Origin: Marchantia polymorpha subsp. ruderalis
Lineage: Eukaryota; Streptophyta; Marchantiopsida; Marchantiales; Marchantiaceae
Reading direction: 5' to 3'
Assembly (NCBI GenBank): GCA_037833965.1
Contig: AP031353.1
Span: forward strand, 18,168,501 to 18,232,500
DNA: 64,000 nt
The notes beneath the pieces were generated by a model that worked only from the letters and a program-made list of their open reading frames with translations, was not told the DNA's origin and made no database searches. Position 1 is the stretch's first letter. Each line of letters begins with the position of its first letter. Below are positions 38,129 to 51,309 of this stretch, piece by piece. Position numbers and translations under genes: made by a program.

Positions 38129-39557
38129 CCTGGTGTGTGTGAGATTGAGGATGCGATTGGCACAACGATTCAACACGTAGTTAACATCTTGTATTGGATC
38201 CATCCACATATGGGAAGAAAACTTGTTTGTGTTATATATGCAACACACAACCTCAAACAACGTTTAAGTTTTGCGTTCAGAAATACCATTCTGGTGAGAA
38301 TTTGTTGATGTTGTGAAGTGCTACCAAGTGAAAATTTTTGTTCTCATAGTAGAAATTTAATTCCTTGAAAAGATTATCATCTCTTCTATCAGATCAAAGT
38401 GTAATGATTTCAGGATTTTAATAATAATCGGTGTGCCAAATAAAAGCTACCTTGTGTGGGCAAAGATTTTTTGCAAGGAAAACAAATTATCTGAAGTGAT
38501 GCAAAGTGTCACTTTTGATACGCATGAATGGGATACATGTAATACGGGTATAATCATTAGTTAACGGTAGCAAGTATTTAAATTTGTTCCTTGCTTCAAC
38601 TGGTCCGCATAGATCGTTGTGGACTAACTGTAGTGGACGAGTCGTCTTCTTAATTGCAAGTTTGGACTTTCTCGTTCGCCGATGCTTTGCCAAAACACAT
38701 GTCTCGCAACGTCTGTTTCTGCCAAATTGGAGACGAGAACGTCCCTGAACAAGATGTTTTGAAGCCATATGATGGGAGGTTTAATGACAAATATGACACA
38801 AGCTTTTGTGTCATAGATTGGTGGAATCCGAGTTGCTTGAAGTTAGTTGTTTAATGATTCCAATAAAGATATATAATCTGACAAGGTCAGTAGGCTTATG
38901 TGTTCGATCAAATTGTTGAAGCATGTGACGAAGAAAGTGAGCATCAAACTATTTCAACTTTTTAAGAATTCTATATGATTGATAACTTTATTAACATTTT
39001 GGTGATAGGATTAAATTCTTTCTTAAATCAACACTATATGTTGAATATCTAGAATGTATTGAACTTCTTGCAAAGTGTAAAGTCCATGTGAGAAAGATGA
39101 ACGAATTCTATATATTTCTTCAATTACACATGAAGAGTACGATCACATGGACATATGTAATAGTATAAATAACGTTTTGTACATCAAAATTTCTTCTTTT
39201 TAACAAATTTTGCTACAAGGATAAGGATTGTAAAGTGAAATTGGTTGGCGTCTAAATCAAGGCTGAGTTTTTTGTTTTTTGATACCAGGTTCTCATATCC
39301 ACATTAATTTCATAGGCATTCTCATGTATTTTTGAACATGTCATACACGAATCTTTTTTCACTTGATAAACTGGAATTTGATACCGTAGTAAAGCTAACA
39401 GTTTTTTCTTTGCTGCTTCCGTAAACTTATCATGTTTGCATTACACTTGAGGATTGCGTGCTGGATTTAGGTAGGTGATAGCTAGAGTTCAATGAGGTGG
39501 GAAAAACATTTGGACTGTTTTGCATGAGTAATCTATCCAAGCCACACAAATAATGAT

Positions 39558-39577
39558 TTGAATTCAATTGAATTCAA
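39558..39577. repeat. 20-bp perfect palindrome
   Basis: Two tandem TTGAATTCAA units form a self-complementary 20-mer in AT-rich DNA. Confidence 0.85.
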
Positions 39578-42010
39578 CTACGATAAGGCTGGATTACGAA
39601 GATGTAGAAATCTAGGACAAACTGGAAGTTAGTGGAACAACTTGAGAACAAAATTTTATCTTTGGCTTTTACTATATACGCAAATCATCTCGTCTTTAGA
39701 CTTACATCATTCATCCATAGGAGAGAAATTATGCACCAGAGATGCTAGAATGTCAATCAAATGGATTGTACCACTCAAAGTACGGATGTAGTGTTTGCTA
39801 TAGCACATGAGGATGGAAACTGACATGGAGTAAATATTGGTGTGTGAATGAACCAAGATTTGTCTAAAATAATCTTCATTTTGGAGAAACTAATATTCTT
39901 ACAAATGTGTTGGGTATTACTACGTCTCTAAGAATGTGATTATTATCTATACTTCAGGAGTTCCCGGTGTAACTACAGCAATCAAATCTGCAAGTTCAAG
40001 GGGAGGCAAATAGCACTTTTATTCTAGCTATGGGTATACACATATATATGCTATCAAGGATGCTTACCTTGGAAAAATATTGAGACAATGAGCAAATCCT
40101 ACTTATATAAGGTAATATAGACTGATTTCTTTAACTTGTGTGGACTATCTTAGGCTAGGTGTTTCTCATACCTGAGTTTCAATAGGTGATTTGCACCATC
40201 GGCATGCTATTGGAGCATAACTCCATGTTAGACGTTAGGCTAGGAACTGTGTGGCTTGACCAGGTCTTTTTTTTTCTTTTGCTTCATTAGTTGGTCCACT
40301 CTTCCTTTATTTCTTTACTGCAAATGAAAAACATTCGGCGAATTTTAATGTCATGTTGTAAACATCATGACACCGGAGAGCGGGAAACTTTGGACAGAGA
40401 TGGACTATTGGAGATATGGGAGATGGGGTGGAGGGCAGAAAATGCGTAGTAAGACAAATCAAGACTCCTTCCCTCCTTCCATCCAACACTTAATGATCTG
40501 AAGTAAATTTGGCAAAAGGGTGTGGAGGACGAGAGCCTTGTCCGCTCATGGAGGGGCGGATTGCCTGTAGCCACTTCTTGCTGCTACAAATGTGGCATGG
40601 CCGTTCCTTCTGATTGTAGTGCATGGAACAGGAAAGCAGTAGAACCGCGGACGAGGTCATTGCCATGTCTTGCCTACAGTGGCAGCAGCAGTGCGAAAAA
40701 TCTTGCATGGTTGCACCTAATCATCAGCGGGGTAAGAGGCAGCACCGCAGCTCTTGGACTTTCTCAGCGTCCAGTCAATGGGGACGAGTCGTAGATGTCG
40801 AGTTGAAGTTAAGGCCGCGAGTTTATCGGCGACGTGTGAACGCCTTTTGATCCCAGAAGGAAATTTGTGACACTTTTGGGGGTGTACGCTTCAATCCTCT
40901 TTTGGCGTTGATGAGCTGCTCAAACCTACTACAACTTCTAACTACTAACTACTTACTTCCTGGACACAAACGTCAACCGAGCCTTCAACAATGATCAGTT
41001 TGTTTCCCAAGTGCAACAAGGCTTGACATTTGGGGTGCTCAGGGCTTTGACCGCGAAAAGGCGAAGGTGGATGTCATCACCAGCATTTGCACTGTCTCAG
41101 TCTCGGAGCTGAATGAAATGATTTATCTTGTTCTTCGTGCCACCATCCTTGTGCGGAGCACAAAACCGTGAAGTGAGAGCTCTAGCGTCACCCACAGTAA
41201 TGGGCTTTCCAGCAGACCCACGACTTCATGTCTTTATCGGGAAGTTGAGGATCTCATATCAGCTCCATTCAACTGTGACCGCCAGTTCCTTCATTTCATC
41301 AGCACATCATCAATATTTGTGGTCGAGGTACGTCGTCATGAAGAGCACAACATGGACTAGCAGCACACAAAGTGTCAACTTACTGCTAATCTTCTATGCT
41401 TATAATGTTCATGTGCCAATGTATAGAAAATAGAGAATTTATGTTACAATGTAGTCTAAGTGCCCCGCTTCACCGTCATATGTTTTGTTTTACCTTTTTT
41501 CTCCATATCATTTTGTATTCAGCAACCTTTACGCTCTCAGATCGAGATGAGGATATTTTCATTGGCTAAACATGATCTAGACCTGAGGTAAACACCTCTA
41601 TAGTCATGAGTTTCATTCAAGAGACATTAGAATATGAAGTCAGAGAGATAACAATGTCCACGAAAGTTGAACGTTTGAAAGTTTGGATCTTTATTCCACT
41701 CCTAGGAATATTTAGTGCTTGTTGACAGTAGTATTGCAAAATATCTACACATCGCTATTTACACTTGAAACATTTATGTGATTGAATTGACGTATGCTAT
41801 ACATTGTAAAACACGTGAGTGTAATTACATAATGCAGAACACAACAACACGTAGGAATTATGCAAGATAATTATATCATTGTTTGTATTGTTGACTACAA
41901 AAAGTCCATCCACTTCGATTTGGGAAGATATGAAATTACAGTGGTAACGAGCATCTGCTGATTTTCCAATGTGCGTACGATGGATGGGGATTAGACAATA
42001 GAAACAAATC

Positions 42011-42055
42011 TTGTCAGAGCAGCTCTTAGTTGAAAACTAAGAGCTGCTCTGACAA
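42011..42055. repeat. Perfect short-loop inverted repeat, 21-bp arms
   Basis: Arms 42011-42031 and 42035-42055 are exact reverse complements around a 3-nt loop (GAA). It is unique within the window. Confidence 0.95.
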
Positions 42056-42309
42056 AATCCATAATCGCAAAATTCACTGTCATTGTACTTACGCTAAATG
42101 ATCAAAATGACGTGATCCTTTGTAAGGACAGAGATATTCTTACCTTTTGGGAAATCTAATAAACAATTCAGACGTACCTATGTTTTGGTCAATTCCTCGG
42201 GTGCGGACGTGTTAGAGAAGATGAAAATCAGAGTCGACTAATTATGAGCAGTGGATGGATTAACGTGATCCCGTTCCCAAGAAGGTGTGCTTTCGACGAG
42301 ACAAAGTTA

Positions 42310-42588
42310 CTATGTTTCCCCACGTGCCTTGAATCCTGGATCTGTACTTGTGCATAGGAGACTGGATCCTGAGACTTTGAGAGACCCATCGGCCTCAAAT
42401 TTCAACGGACTGATCAAAGTATGGCCGAGCTGAGATAATAATGAGCTTCCTATCCAGTCCAGAGTCTTAGAAAGGTCCACCTCGTCCACAACAACCAAAC
42501 GGTAGCAGATGGCCTCAACATCGAGCTTGTGATCTGAACCTACGTGCGCGTAGAATTCCTGGAAAATGCTCCGGAGATCAAACTGTCA
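42310..42588 (-). CDS. Orphan exon-like stretch of unknown family
   Basis: The minus strand reads as about 90 residues of well-mixed, protein-like sequence. It contains SDHKLDVEAICYRLVVVDEV and LDWIGSSLLSQLGHTLISPL and ends at a stop at 42310. A plausible acceptor (TTGACTTTTGACAG) lies just upstream, so it could be a terminal exon. I do not recognise the family and found no partner exons in the 42.6-47 kb to its right. It may be the last exon of a gene whose other exons I missed, a gene fragment left by a rearrangement, or chance. Confidence 0.35.
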
Positions 42589-42599
42589 AAAGTCAACTA

Positions 42600-45500
42600 C
42601 CTCTTATTTACAGCAGCAGCTGCTGCAACTGCTGTTGCTGCTTCGTTGTTGGGTAGTTGGTTGTTACATCAATTCCCATGAGTTGACTGTATCTACGGTA
42701 GAATGGTGTACTTTCGCCATAGATTCACTTTTGTTACTTTGTAGATCTGAGTAGCATACGATGGTCTCTCAATTTTACCTACACCGAATGAGCTCTCCTT
42801 CGTTCGAGCATCGGGTGAGGAACTTGGTTCTTTTGTACTGAAGCACCGGTTGGAGAAATACTTTGTGATTATGCTCAAGGACCGGTTCTGGAACACACTG
42901 TGGTCTAAGGTGATGCCAATAAGCATAAAATCATGGACCGTATGTATAATTTATAAAACATTCGCCTTCGAGGCTCATTGACGACAATCGAAGTTGGAAA
43001 AAAGGGCAACACAGTTGAGAATCACTAGAGCTGAGATCTGTCAGAATTTGGAACTCTCAGTTCGTTCGTATCAAACTATCTGCTGCACTCCCAAGATTCT
43101 TAGTTGCTCGTAGGAAAAACGTGCAGTACCTCTGGCGGCATCAGCAGCTGAAGAACATTTTCATATCTTCACCACCTGATCCAGCTTGCTTAAAAATTGT
43201 CATTGATCCTTCTTGCATGTTTCCATGCATTTGAGCTTCTTTCCACCACCTTTAATCTCAGAGTCTGACACTCCTGTAATATCCGTCAGTATTAAAGTGA
43301 ATGATTTTGTAGCCAAATATCATTTAAATGTCATTCAGTTGTAGAGATCTGTCAAACCATTTCATGTCGTATGCTTCCTTTAGAAGCACAGAATATGCAG
43401 AAAGCCTCGAGTCACAGTGGAGACTTCTACTTTAGCCTACAAAATGTCGAAACAGGAAGGGGGTGTTGTATACTACTAGCTGCCATTTTCAACTCAGTCT
43501 CCGAAAGTAGGTAGACCTTGGTGCTTTGCATATGACTGATGTCTGCTGAAAATTAGGCTCACAGTGGTTTTGCAGGAAAACACATCCTGAGTCATAGAAG
43601 AGCACTTACAACAACTGTGCCGCTGGGACCGTATTCAGCTTCTATGACCGGGTCAATTCGCTTAAGATCGCATTTCTGATAGAAGCCATTGACCGAGGCC
43701 AGTTGCCTCTCACTCACTTACTCAATCACTCCAAAACTTCCAGAAATCCGATGAAGAGTCGACTGAGGTGGGAGTAAATGACTTTTTGTAAATTACTTGT
43801 TGCAGATTATGGCAGATGAAATTTGTTGGCTTCTATTGAGACTCTTCGTTTGATCGAAACTTCATACTTGCTGTAAACAATCAATCAGGTCAAGTTAAAG
43901 AGTCGGAGTCCTTGACATCATGAGGGAAAGTCTTCTAAATCAACATACTCAAGGGTTGAAATATCTGCATCAAGATTGTGCATCAAAGTTATCCAACGCG
44001 TTTTCTTCCCTACAATAGCTTCGTAAAGTAGAGTGGAGTGAAGTAAAGTAAATCAGAGTATAGTAAATCAAAGCACTTCTACTTCCACGAGACTCCAGTT
44101 CTACTTGCATCCATGTATGTATGAGAGGGGAGGGGGTTATTGACTTGAACCCAGACTGATTCACCTGGTTCGCAAATTCCAATCTGCTCCGAATCCTGCT
44201 AATAATCCAAGCTTCATTGTCATGTCAATTTTTCAAAGTCCGAGGCACTGCAAGTGTTAACCATGGAATCTGGAATACATGTCCGACTTTTGAATTGACT
44301 GCCTCAGTTGCTCACTCAGATAAATATCATGTCATGAGAAACCAAATGTATAGGAAATTCGATGGAGATTCTGAATGTCGCCCATCGTCAAACGCAGTCG
44401 TAAACATTTGAGTATCTAAAATTGTCTGACTGGTGTGTAGATTGTGAGGTGGAAGAATTGGTTCGGAATTTGAGTCTGATTCTGTCTTGACATTGTGAAG
44501 ATGCTTGGGAGATCTTTCTGATCTCTAGGTGTCCGTGTTGAGCCCAAAAGCCTTTAAACGAACACTTGTGTGTGGTTGTTGAAGTACTATGAAGCTCAGT
44601 TCTCTGTAATTTTTTCTTGCCGGCGAGGTGAAAAGGACGGAAGGATAAACTCTTCGCTGTTGAAAAGCTTAGGATCACCGGCACGTATAACATTTCCCAG
44701 TACTGTCACAAGGCTGATGATTATTATAGTAAAGAAACAAAGTGCGAGCCCTTCCGGTGTAACTGTTCATGATCATGACTCACACATCCCCAGACCTGCA
44801 TACGTAAAGCGAAGAGCTGGAACGTTGAATCTCGGAGTTGACTTCGATTTGGCAGTGACAAACAAGTCGCTGAAATATTAAAGTTGCGTCAATTGCTGTT
44901 GAATTCAAAGTCGGCCTAGTAGTTGAACCTCACGTTACTACAGCAGGACTACACATCCCACTTTGTTACCGAGTGAGAAATTCAAAGTGCCTCTCGAGAA
45001 GTTGCTTCGTTGCTTGCTTCCATCCTGCAAAGGTGCTCGACGTCATTTCTCGTTTACCTTTTGGGGTTTCTTACTAGGACCTTTCCGCTCTACCAGCGGT
45101 CGGTCTAGAACGAGCCTCTTCTTGAACTATCGACGTGCACTTTCCCTAGACGAGCGTGGATGCATGTATAATGTCATGGCTTTCCTCATAAACCTCATTC
45201 CTGGTTGGTGGACAAAAGTGAAGAATGTTGAAAGCCCCAGAAGACAAGAAGGCCGTGCAATTCGCAGAATCTGAGTGTACAGTAAACGTAAATATCTACT
45301 GCTGTTTGCGCTTACTGTGTCTCGTTCATAGTCACTCAGTACTTCATTTTGCTTACATTCTCTTGTAAGCTGTTGTAGGTAGCTCGCTTGTGCCCCCGCT
45401 GCTTGTTAATTATTATTGTTAGAGACAGAATTTGGGCTCGTTTTGGTACAAAGCACGGAATCAACGCTCTCATACGCTGTTGAGGTAGCAGCAGATGGGC

Positions 45501-47440
45501 TGGAGGTTTTACAGTGAGCTGGAAATATCGCATGACTCCTGGTCTTGTACCCGGTATCATACATATCTGCATTATGGCAGTAGTGGGAGAAGATACAATG
45601 CCGCATGTAAAGTCATTGTAGTTTATCAGTGCAGCCAATGGCATCCAGAAAGCTGAGATCTCAAATCCTGCGCGGGGCAAGTGAGTATAGATAATTATTG
45701 TTTAACGTCGAAGATGCACATTTTGGGTCGGTCGGTAGGTCGATTGCGACGGGGGACAAGCCGGTAAGAAAGCATGAATATCTGAAGTTCATTTCCAGCA
45801 CGAATCTACCAAGAAGGCATTGTTAGCAGGCATGAGAATCCGATGATTCTAATCTCAGAACATATCAAAAGCACTTGCCGATACGCAGCAGTAACAACAG
45901 CAGCATAATCTTGTGAGCTCATTATAGGTGACGTAGATTCTTATGAAACCTGATATTTCCATCCACGCTCCCACCAATTGAGCGGCTCTATCGACGAGCT
46001 GGGAACTTACAAAAGGTGCGATCTGCCGCTGCGGCAAATCGGTTGTGTGTAGGCCTATAAAGTTCGAGCATTGGACTCTATTTCACACCCAAGGTCGCCA
46101 TGATTTTGATGCTGCTCGAGGCAGACGCAGGGCCTGGTCTACGGCAAGCCGCACTTGCATCCTCAGAGAAGAGAGCTGACACGGAATCGATACCGATTTT
46201 GACTTCCGGACGTTAGATTCGGACTCACTACCAATCATCGTCGAAGAGAACACGCCAACGACATGAAACCTCGAGCCCAGCCCAGCCGCTCTCCCCAGAA
46301 TTTGTCCCCTGTCAGCACGACCTTATTTCTTGAAGAGATTTGTGTCGTACAACCTTCCTTCCTCTTTCAGACGTGACCACCTTCGCATGGAAAGATCTGA
46401 GAGCTACCTTTTCGCCCTCACTCTCCAATTTCTTGCAAAGTGCAGAGGGCGACGAGGCTGAGAATGCAAGGCCAGGGTTCCGGCTCCTCTCCTCTCCTCC
46501 CTTCCCTCCATTGGCTCTGGTGCCGATGACACATGGGTTCAGTCTGCATGCTCGATTTCGTGCTGGCATTTATGTTGCCGATGGCCGCGGCAACGGCCAT
46601 TTCCCTCACTCGCTCCCTCTCTTCGACTTCCGACGGCCGCGGCAGATGTTGGCATTCAATCGTTCCAGTCCGTCGGAGCGAGCTCGATGTAAAGAGAATC
46701 TGGAGCATGCAGCTGTCTGTCTCCGCGAACTCTGTTCCGTGGCCCACATCCATGGCGCGGTTCTTAATGCCGTATGGCCAGCATGCGGAGTTCTTAACTA
46801 GCCTGTGAGTGTAGACTTTAATTCGACCCCATTTTGTCAACCGAGATTTGTAAACAGTAATGTTAAGTTTCAACGAAATTGCATGTTACCTCCATAAGTC
46901 TATAATAAAATAGACTTATGATACCAACAAATCTACATGGGTTGACAATAGTGCTGTTTGGATATTTAAGAATAAATGTCTCAGGTAACATTCTATCTAA
47001 TTTCAACAAAGAATTGAGAACTTATTATTTAGAGTATATCCATATTTCTTAAATTTGTCTAATTGTTGTATTAAAAAATTAGAAGGTTTTTCTCCTCCAT
47101 TCTATCTACAGTCATTATTCTTCACTATAAGATTTTCAATTCATTTACTTGACACTTTGAGTTTAATTTTATATGTGATGGAATTAAGATACATAAGATC
47201 GTGAATTAAAGAGCAACATGGGAGTTGCAAATTTCAATACAAAAGATTCAAGTTTGATAACTAGCAACAGTTATTTGATAAAATAATCAACACCCTCAAA
47301 AGTTGAAACTGAAAATTGTTATTTGTTATTTCATATTTAAAAGTCAGATCTGGAAATACCATAGAGACATAGAGTATTAGACTGATGTCTCATGAATATT
47401 TATATGAAATAATTTCATTTTATATGTCTAATTTTACAAC
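42600..47440. other. Gene-poor stretch, no gene recognised
   Basis: Mixed-composition DNA with short open frames on both strands. A CAG/CTG-type trinucleotide run lies near 42610-42650. A minus-strand frame at 45336-45680 and the overlapping plus-strand reading near 45610-45680 look slightly exon-like, but neither could be tied to a gene. A 10-bp-arm inverted repeat (CATAAGTCTA) lies at 46893-46920, just left of the large copia element. Confidence 0.4.
46893..46920. repeat. Inverted repeat, 10-bp arms
   Basis: CATAAGTCTA and TAGACTTATG are separated by 8 AT-rich bases. Confidence 0.8.
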
Positions 47441-47450
47441 AGATGTGATG

Positions 47451-47889
47451 TGTTGATTATAGGAGAATAACACACCAATGTATGTGATTCCACTCTACAT
47501 GAGGCTACATTCATAACCGAGATAAAAATTTCACTAAAGCGAGAATGTTATACCATGACTCCATAGCTCAACTCTCCATTATCTCTCTCTCCCCGTAGGT
47601 GTACATGTGAGACTAAACTGAAACGTGTTCATACTAGGGTTAAGTATTACAAACCCTAACTAAAAACCAAGTCTAACTACGGTTAAACTAACTACGATTA
47701 ACAGAACACGGATTAATCTTAAAGACTACTCTTTAATTCAACTATTCGAGGAAGTAGTTTTTATAATTTATATATAGTTTGGCGGAAATTTCTAGAAAGC
47801 AAAACTAAATCATAGCTTTTTGCCTGTGAAAAAAAGTTAATTCTAATTAACTTTTTTTTTTTTTTTTAACCAAATTGTAGTTGACAACA
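47451..47889 (-). repeat. Left (3') LTR of the copia fossil
   Basis: Starts TGTT and ends AACA. The first 110 bases align with the right LTR at 63900-64000 (shared GTAYGT...CTACAT...CCGAG...TTTCAC). The inner boundary is approximate, because I could not see a clear purine tract next to it. Confidence 0.55.
47829..47858. repeat. Perfect short-loop inverted repeat, 14-bp arms
   Basis: AAAAAAAGTTAATT, 2-nt loop, then the exact reverse complement, continuing into a long T run. It lies inside the left LTR. Confidence 0.88.
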
Positions 47890-47934
47890 TGTTAGAGAGA
47901 AACTACATACATAGAAACTATCATGTAATCTAAT

Positions 47935-50858
47935 TCAATGCTGCAAAATCTTCAAAGTTGCTAGGTGTCTTGAAAACTTATCATAAAGAATCCCTTTAGG
48001 AAAATCATTAGCCGAAATAAGCTCTCCATCAATCTTGATGAGCTTAAGTTCATTCTCAGACACAATTTGCTTGATAAAATGATATATGATGTCAATGTGC
48101 TTCACCCTACTAACCATCACTTGGATTCTCAGCAGATGAAGCGCTCTCTCACTATCACAATGAAGATTGCTGTGACAATACTATCTCAGCCATAAGCTTA
48201 TTCAACTAGATTGTTTCCTTTGTTGTCTCTGCTGCTGCAACATATTCAACCTATGTGGATAACAAAAAGATGCATTTTTTTTCTTAGTTGCCAAGTAATG
48301 CAATCACTGAGTGAAACCATACCCAGTCGTTGATTTTCTCTTGTCCAAGCTTCTCCCATTATCAACATCCATATATACCAAAGTTGACTTGGCATTCATT
48401 GCTTTGACATCAAACAATAAACCATGTTATGTAGAATCCTTAAATTACCTAAGTATCCACTTCCCTACTTCCCAATGCACCTTGCATGGATTTGACATGT
48501 ACATGCTCACCTTACCTACAAAAAATGCTATATCCGGTCGTCTGCATATCATCATATACATGAGACTATCCATTGCACTCTCATAAGAGATATAAGATGT
48601 GAAGTCTTTCTCAATCACATCGGTAGGACAGTGCGTTACTGAAAGTAAAAGATGAACAACCAATGAAGTATTCACAAGTTTAGCTTCTATCATATTGAAC
48701 TTCGCAACTTCTCTATATACTTCTGTTGAGATCATCAAAGCTTCCTTGATTTTTGATATCTAAATACTTTCATGCCAAGAATCTTCTTGATTGGACCTAG
48801 ATCCTTCATGCTGAAAGTTGAGCTCAACTCAGCCTTCAACTTATCAACATCAAACTTTCAAGGAGCTGCAATAAACATGTCATCAACAAACAAGACATAA
48901 TGCCACATCAAGAATCTTCTTCAAGTAAACGCAAGGATCGTATTCACTTCATAAGAATCCTTGTGAGTGCATGAAGTCGTTGAAGCGTTTATTCCACTGT
49001 CTTGGACTTTGCTTTGAATTGTATAACAAAGTAAGCAATTTGCATATCATGTTTTTCTTTCCTGTCATGAGATAACCTTGCAATTGTCGCATGAATATTA
49101 TCTCATCAAATAGTATGTCAAAAAAGTGTGTGACAACTATCATTTGATCAAACACTAGATCATATAGAATCACAAGGACACATAGCAAACATTTTGTAGA
49201 GTATTTTGCTATTGGTGCAAAAATCGCAAAAAACGCAAAAGTGTAATCTACACCTTTGCGTTGTCTTGGCTATCAACCTAGCCTTGAAGATTTTCTCATT
49301 TGTATTCGTGAGTCCATACTTCTTCCTTAGACTTACTTACAATCTACTACTCTTTCACCTTGGATACACTCAACAAGCTTTCAAGTGTTGTTGACATGAA
49401 GTGACTTAATCTCCTTCTGCATTGCTGCATTTCACTCTTGCTTCTCACTAGAAGCTAAAGCTTCAGAGAAAAAAGGTAGATCTTCATTTTTAGTGATCAA
49501 ATCTGAATTCTTAGCATCAACTTCAATATCATCAATGGCTGAAGAGTCAAACCAAGTGCCAAATCTAGCCGGAGCTTGACGTTTAGTTGCACTCCACAAC
49601 TCCCACATTGATGAAGATTCTACTTGATCAATTTGTGCTTGTTCTAAAAATGGTTCACCAACAATCAAATCCTCTTGTTTCACAATAGGTGGAACCTCTC
49701 CTTGTGGCCAATCATCAATGGTGTCAATATCAATCTCACTCTCAACGGTGTCAGGGGTAAGAGTCTTGTCCTCGTCAGTAAGGAGAGTATGCATTTCTTT
49801 CTCTCATTCAATGATCTGGATTCATTGATGAAACAATTCTAGTGACAATGATTTGAAAGCATTGACATTTCAAACCTATATTCTTTTACTCCTCTTTGAT
49901 AACCCATAAAGTCACATTTCTTGGCTTTAGGATTAAACTTAGTTCTATTATACTTTGAAGTATGGGCATAAACATCACATCCAAAAACTTTCAACATAGA
50001 GTAATCATCTAGCCGTTTGTATCGCAATCGATGTAGAACTTGTTAGGGCTATAAGTAAACAGGTTAACCAAGTAACTTGTGATATTCACAACTACAGCCC
50101 AAAATGTATGTGGTAAACCAGCAAGACTCAACATAGTTTGAGAGCGCTCCAATAGTGTACGGTTGAGAGTATTAGACACACTATTTTGCTCCGGATTATA
50201 CGGTGTGGTGAGATGACAAATAACGCCTTCATTTTTGCAATACAACTAAAATTCTGTTGAGTTATACTCCACGCCATAATCTATGCGCAAATATCTCACA
50301 TTTTCTCGGTTCTGAATCTCAATTTGAAGCTTCAAATTCTTGAAAATCTCAAAGACCTCAGACTTCTGTTACATGAAATTAATCAACACAAATTTCAAAT
50401 AGTCATTCACAAAGATTACATAGTATAGTTTTCCACAGTGTGAGGGTAAGGGAAAGGATATCACACATAAGAACGAAAGTAATCAAGAATACTTTTTGAG
50501 CTATGCACTTTTAACGTGAAATGCAACTTTTGTTAGTTTGCCAAATACACAATGTTCACAAAAGCTTTGTTTGAATTGCCTCATTTTGGGCAATAAAATT
50601 TGTTTGTGTAAAATTTTTTTCTCTCATGTGTTCCAGTTGGTTGTGCCGCAAATGAAAAATCAAACATGAAAATGTAGTAACATGTGCATCTTCAAAGATG
50701 ATTGTTCACTCCAAGATGTATAGATTTTTAAGCCTTGAGCTCCTTATGAGAATATTGGAATCATCATACTCAAAACTTCACTTTTGATGCTCCATTTGAA
50801 CTTTTTCAAGTCCAAAACTCCAAGTGAAATCAAATTCTTACACATACTAAAGGATTTC
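47935..50858 (-). mobile_element. Copia fossil: RNase H, RT and integrase part
   Basis: From left to right, which is 3' to 5' of the element: an RNase H-end piece (47935-48120); sequence with SLMYMMICRRPDIAF and YMSNP (48445-48738); reverse transcriptase with KQSPRQWNKRF (48949-49188); an acidic linker (49432-49794); integrase C-terminal part with LKVFGCDVYAH (49839-50027); integrase core with TPYNPEQN and NRTLLERSQTMLS (50009-50245); and pre-integrase sequence with KNLISLGVLDL near 50800. All motifs are diagnostic of plant Ty1/copia. Broken several times. Confidence 0.8.
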
Positions 50859-51309
50859 TGTGGTACCCCACTTTTGGTAATTTGGAGGAAATTAAAACAT
50901 TTTTGGAAAACTGTACCACGGCAGCAGTGTAAATAGCCTTCGGTGCATCAAAATAGAGTGAATTCGGAAGATCGCAGAGATTCTCGAGGGAACTCGTAGA
51001 ATCTAGGAGTTTGGTGCAGCGTCAAGGAAGGACACCACCCTCCCTGCGAGCTCTGAAGGTATGATCCCTTCGGCGCAAGGCGCAAAATCCGCCTTCGGCG
51101 CTGCGCCCTCGGCGGTAGGAAAATCCTTCATATTTAGGTCAACCTCCAAACGACTCGACCTGGTTAGGGTTTCGTTGGAAAGAGCTCGACGCGTTGATTC
51201 CAACGAGCCCAAGAGCGCCAACAACGGATGAGGACTCCGGGAGTTATGAAGGTTGTAAGATACTTAGCTTTCCGCCTACGCACAGGCGAAGAAAGTTTTG
51301 TCCTATGCG

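Larger units (their letters stand above)
36600..38800 (-). mobile_element. Ty1/copia pol remnant, minus strand (fossil)
   Basis: From right to left there is the pre-integrase/integrase part (38487-38768, with CETCVLAKHRR and LVHNDLCGP), later integrase sequence to about 38130, and reverse transcriptase sequence at about 37500-36660 including the LLFYVDDLLFLG active-site strand. The order is that of Ty1/copia on the minus strand. It is broken many times and interrupted around 37.66-37.95 kb by a tandem repeat and LTR-like fragment. No complete LTRs were found. Confidence 0.75.
38801..42309. other. Gene-poor stretch, no gene recognised
   Basis: Left part AT-rich, right part (40.3-41.4 kb) more balanced. 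No exon series or domain is visible. It contains a 20-bp perfect palindrome built from two TTGAATTCAA units (39558-39577) and the 42011-42055 inverted repeat. Confidence 0.45.
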
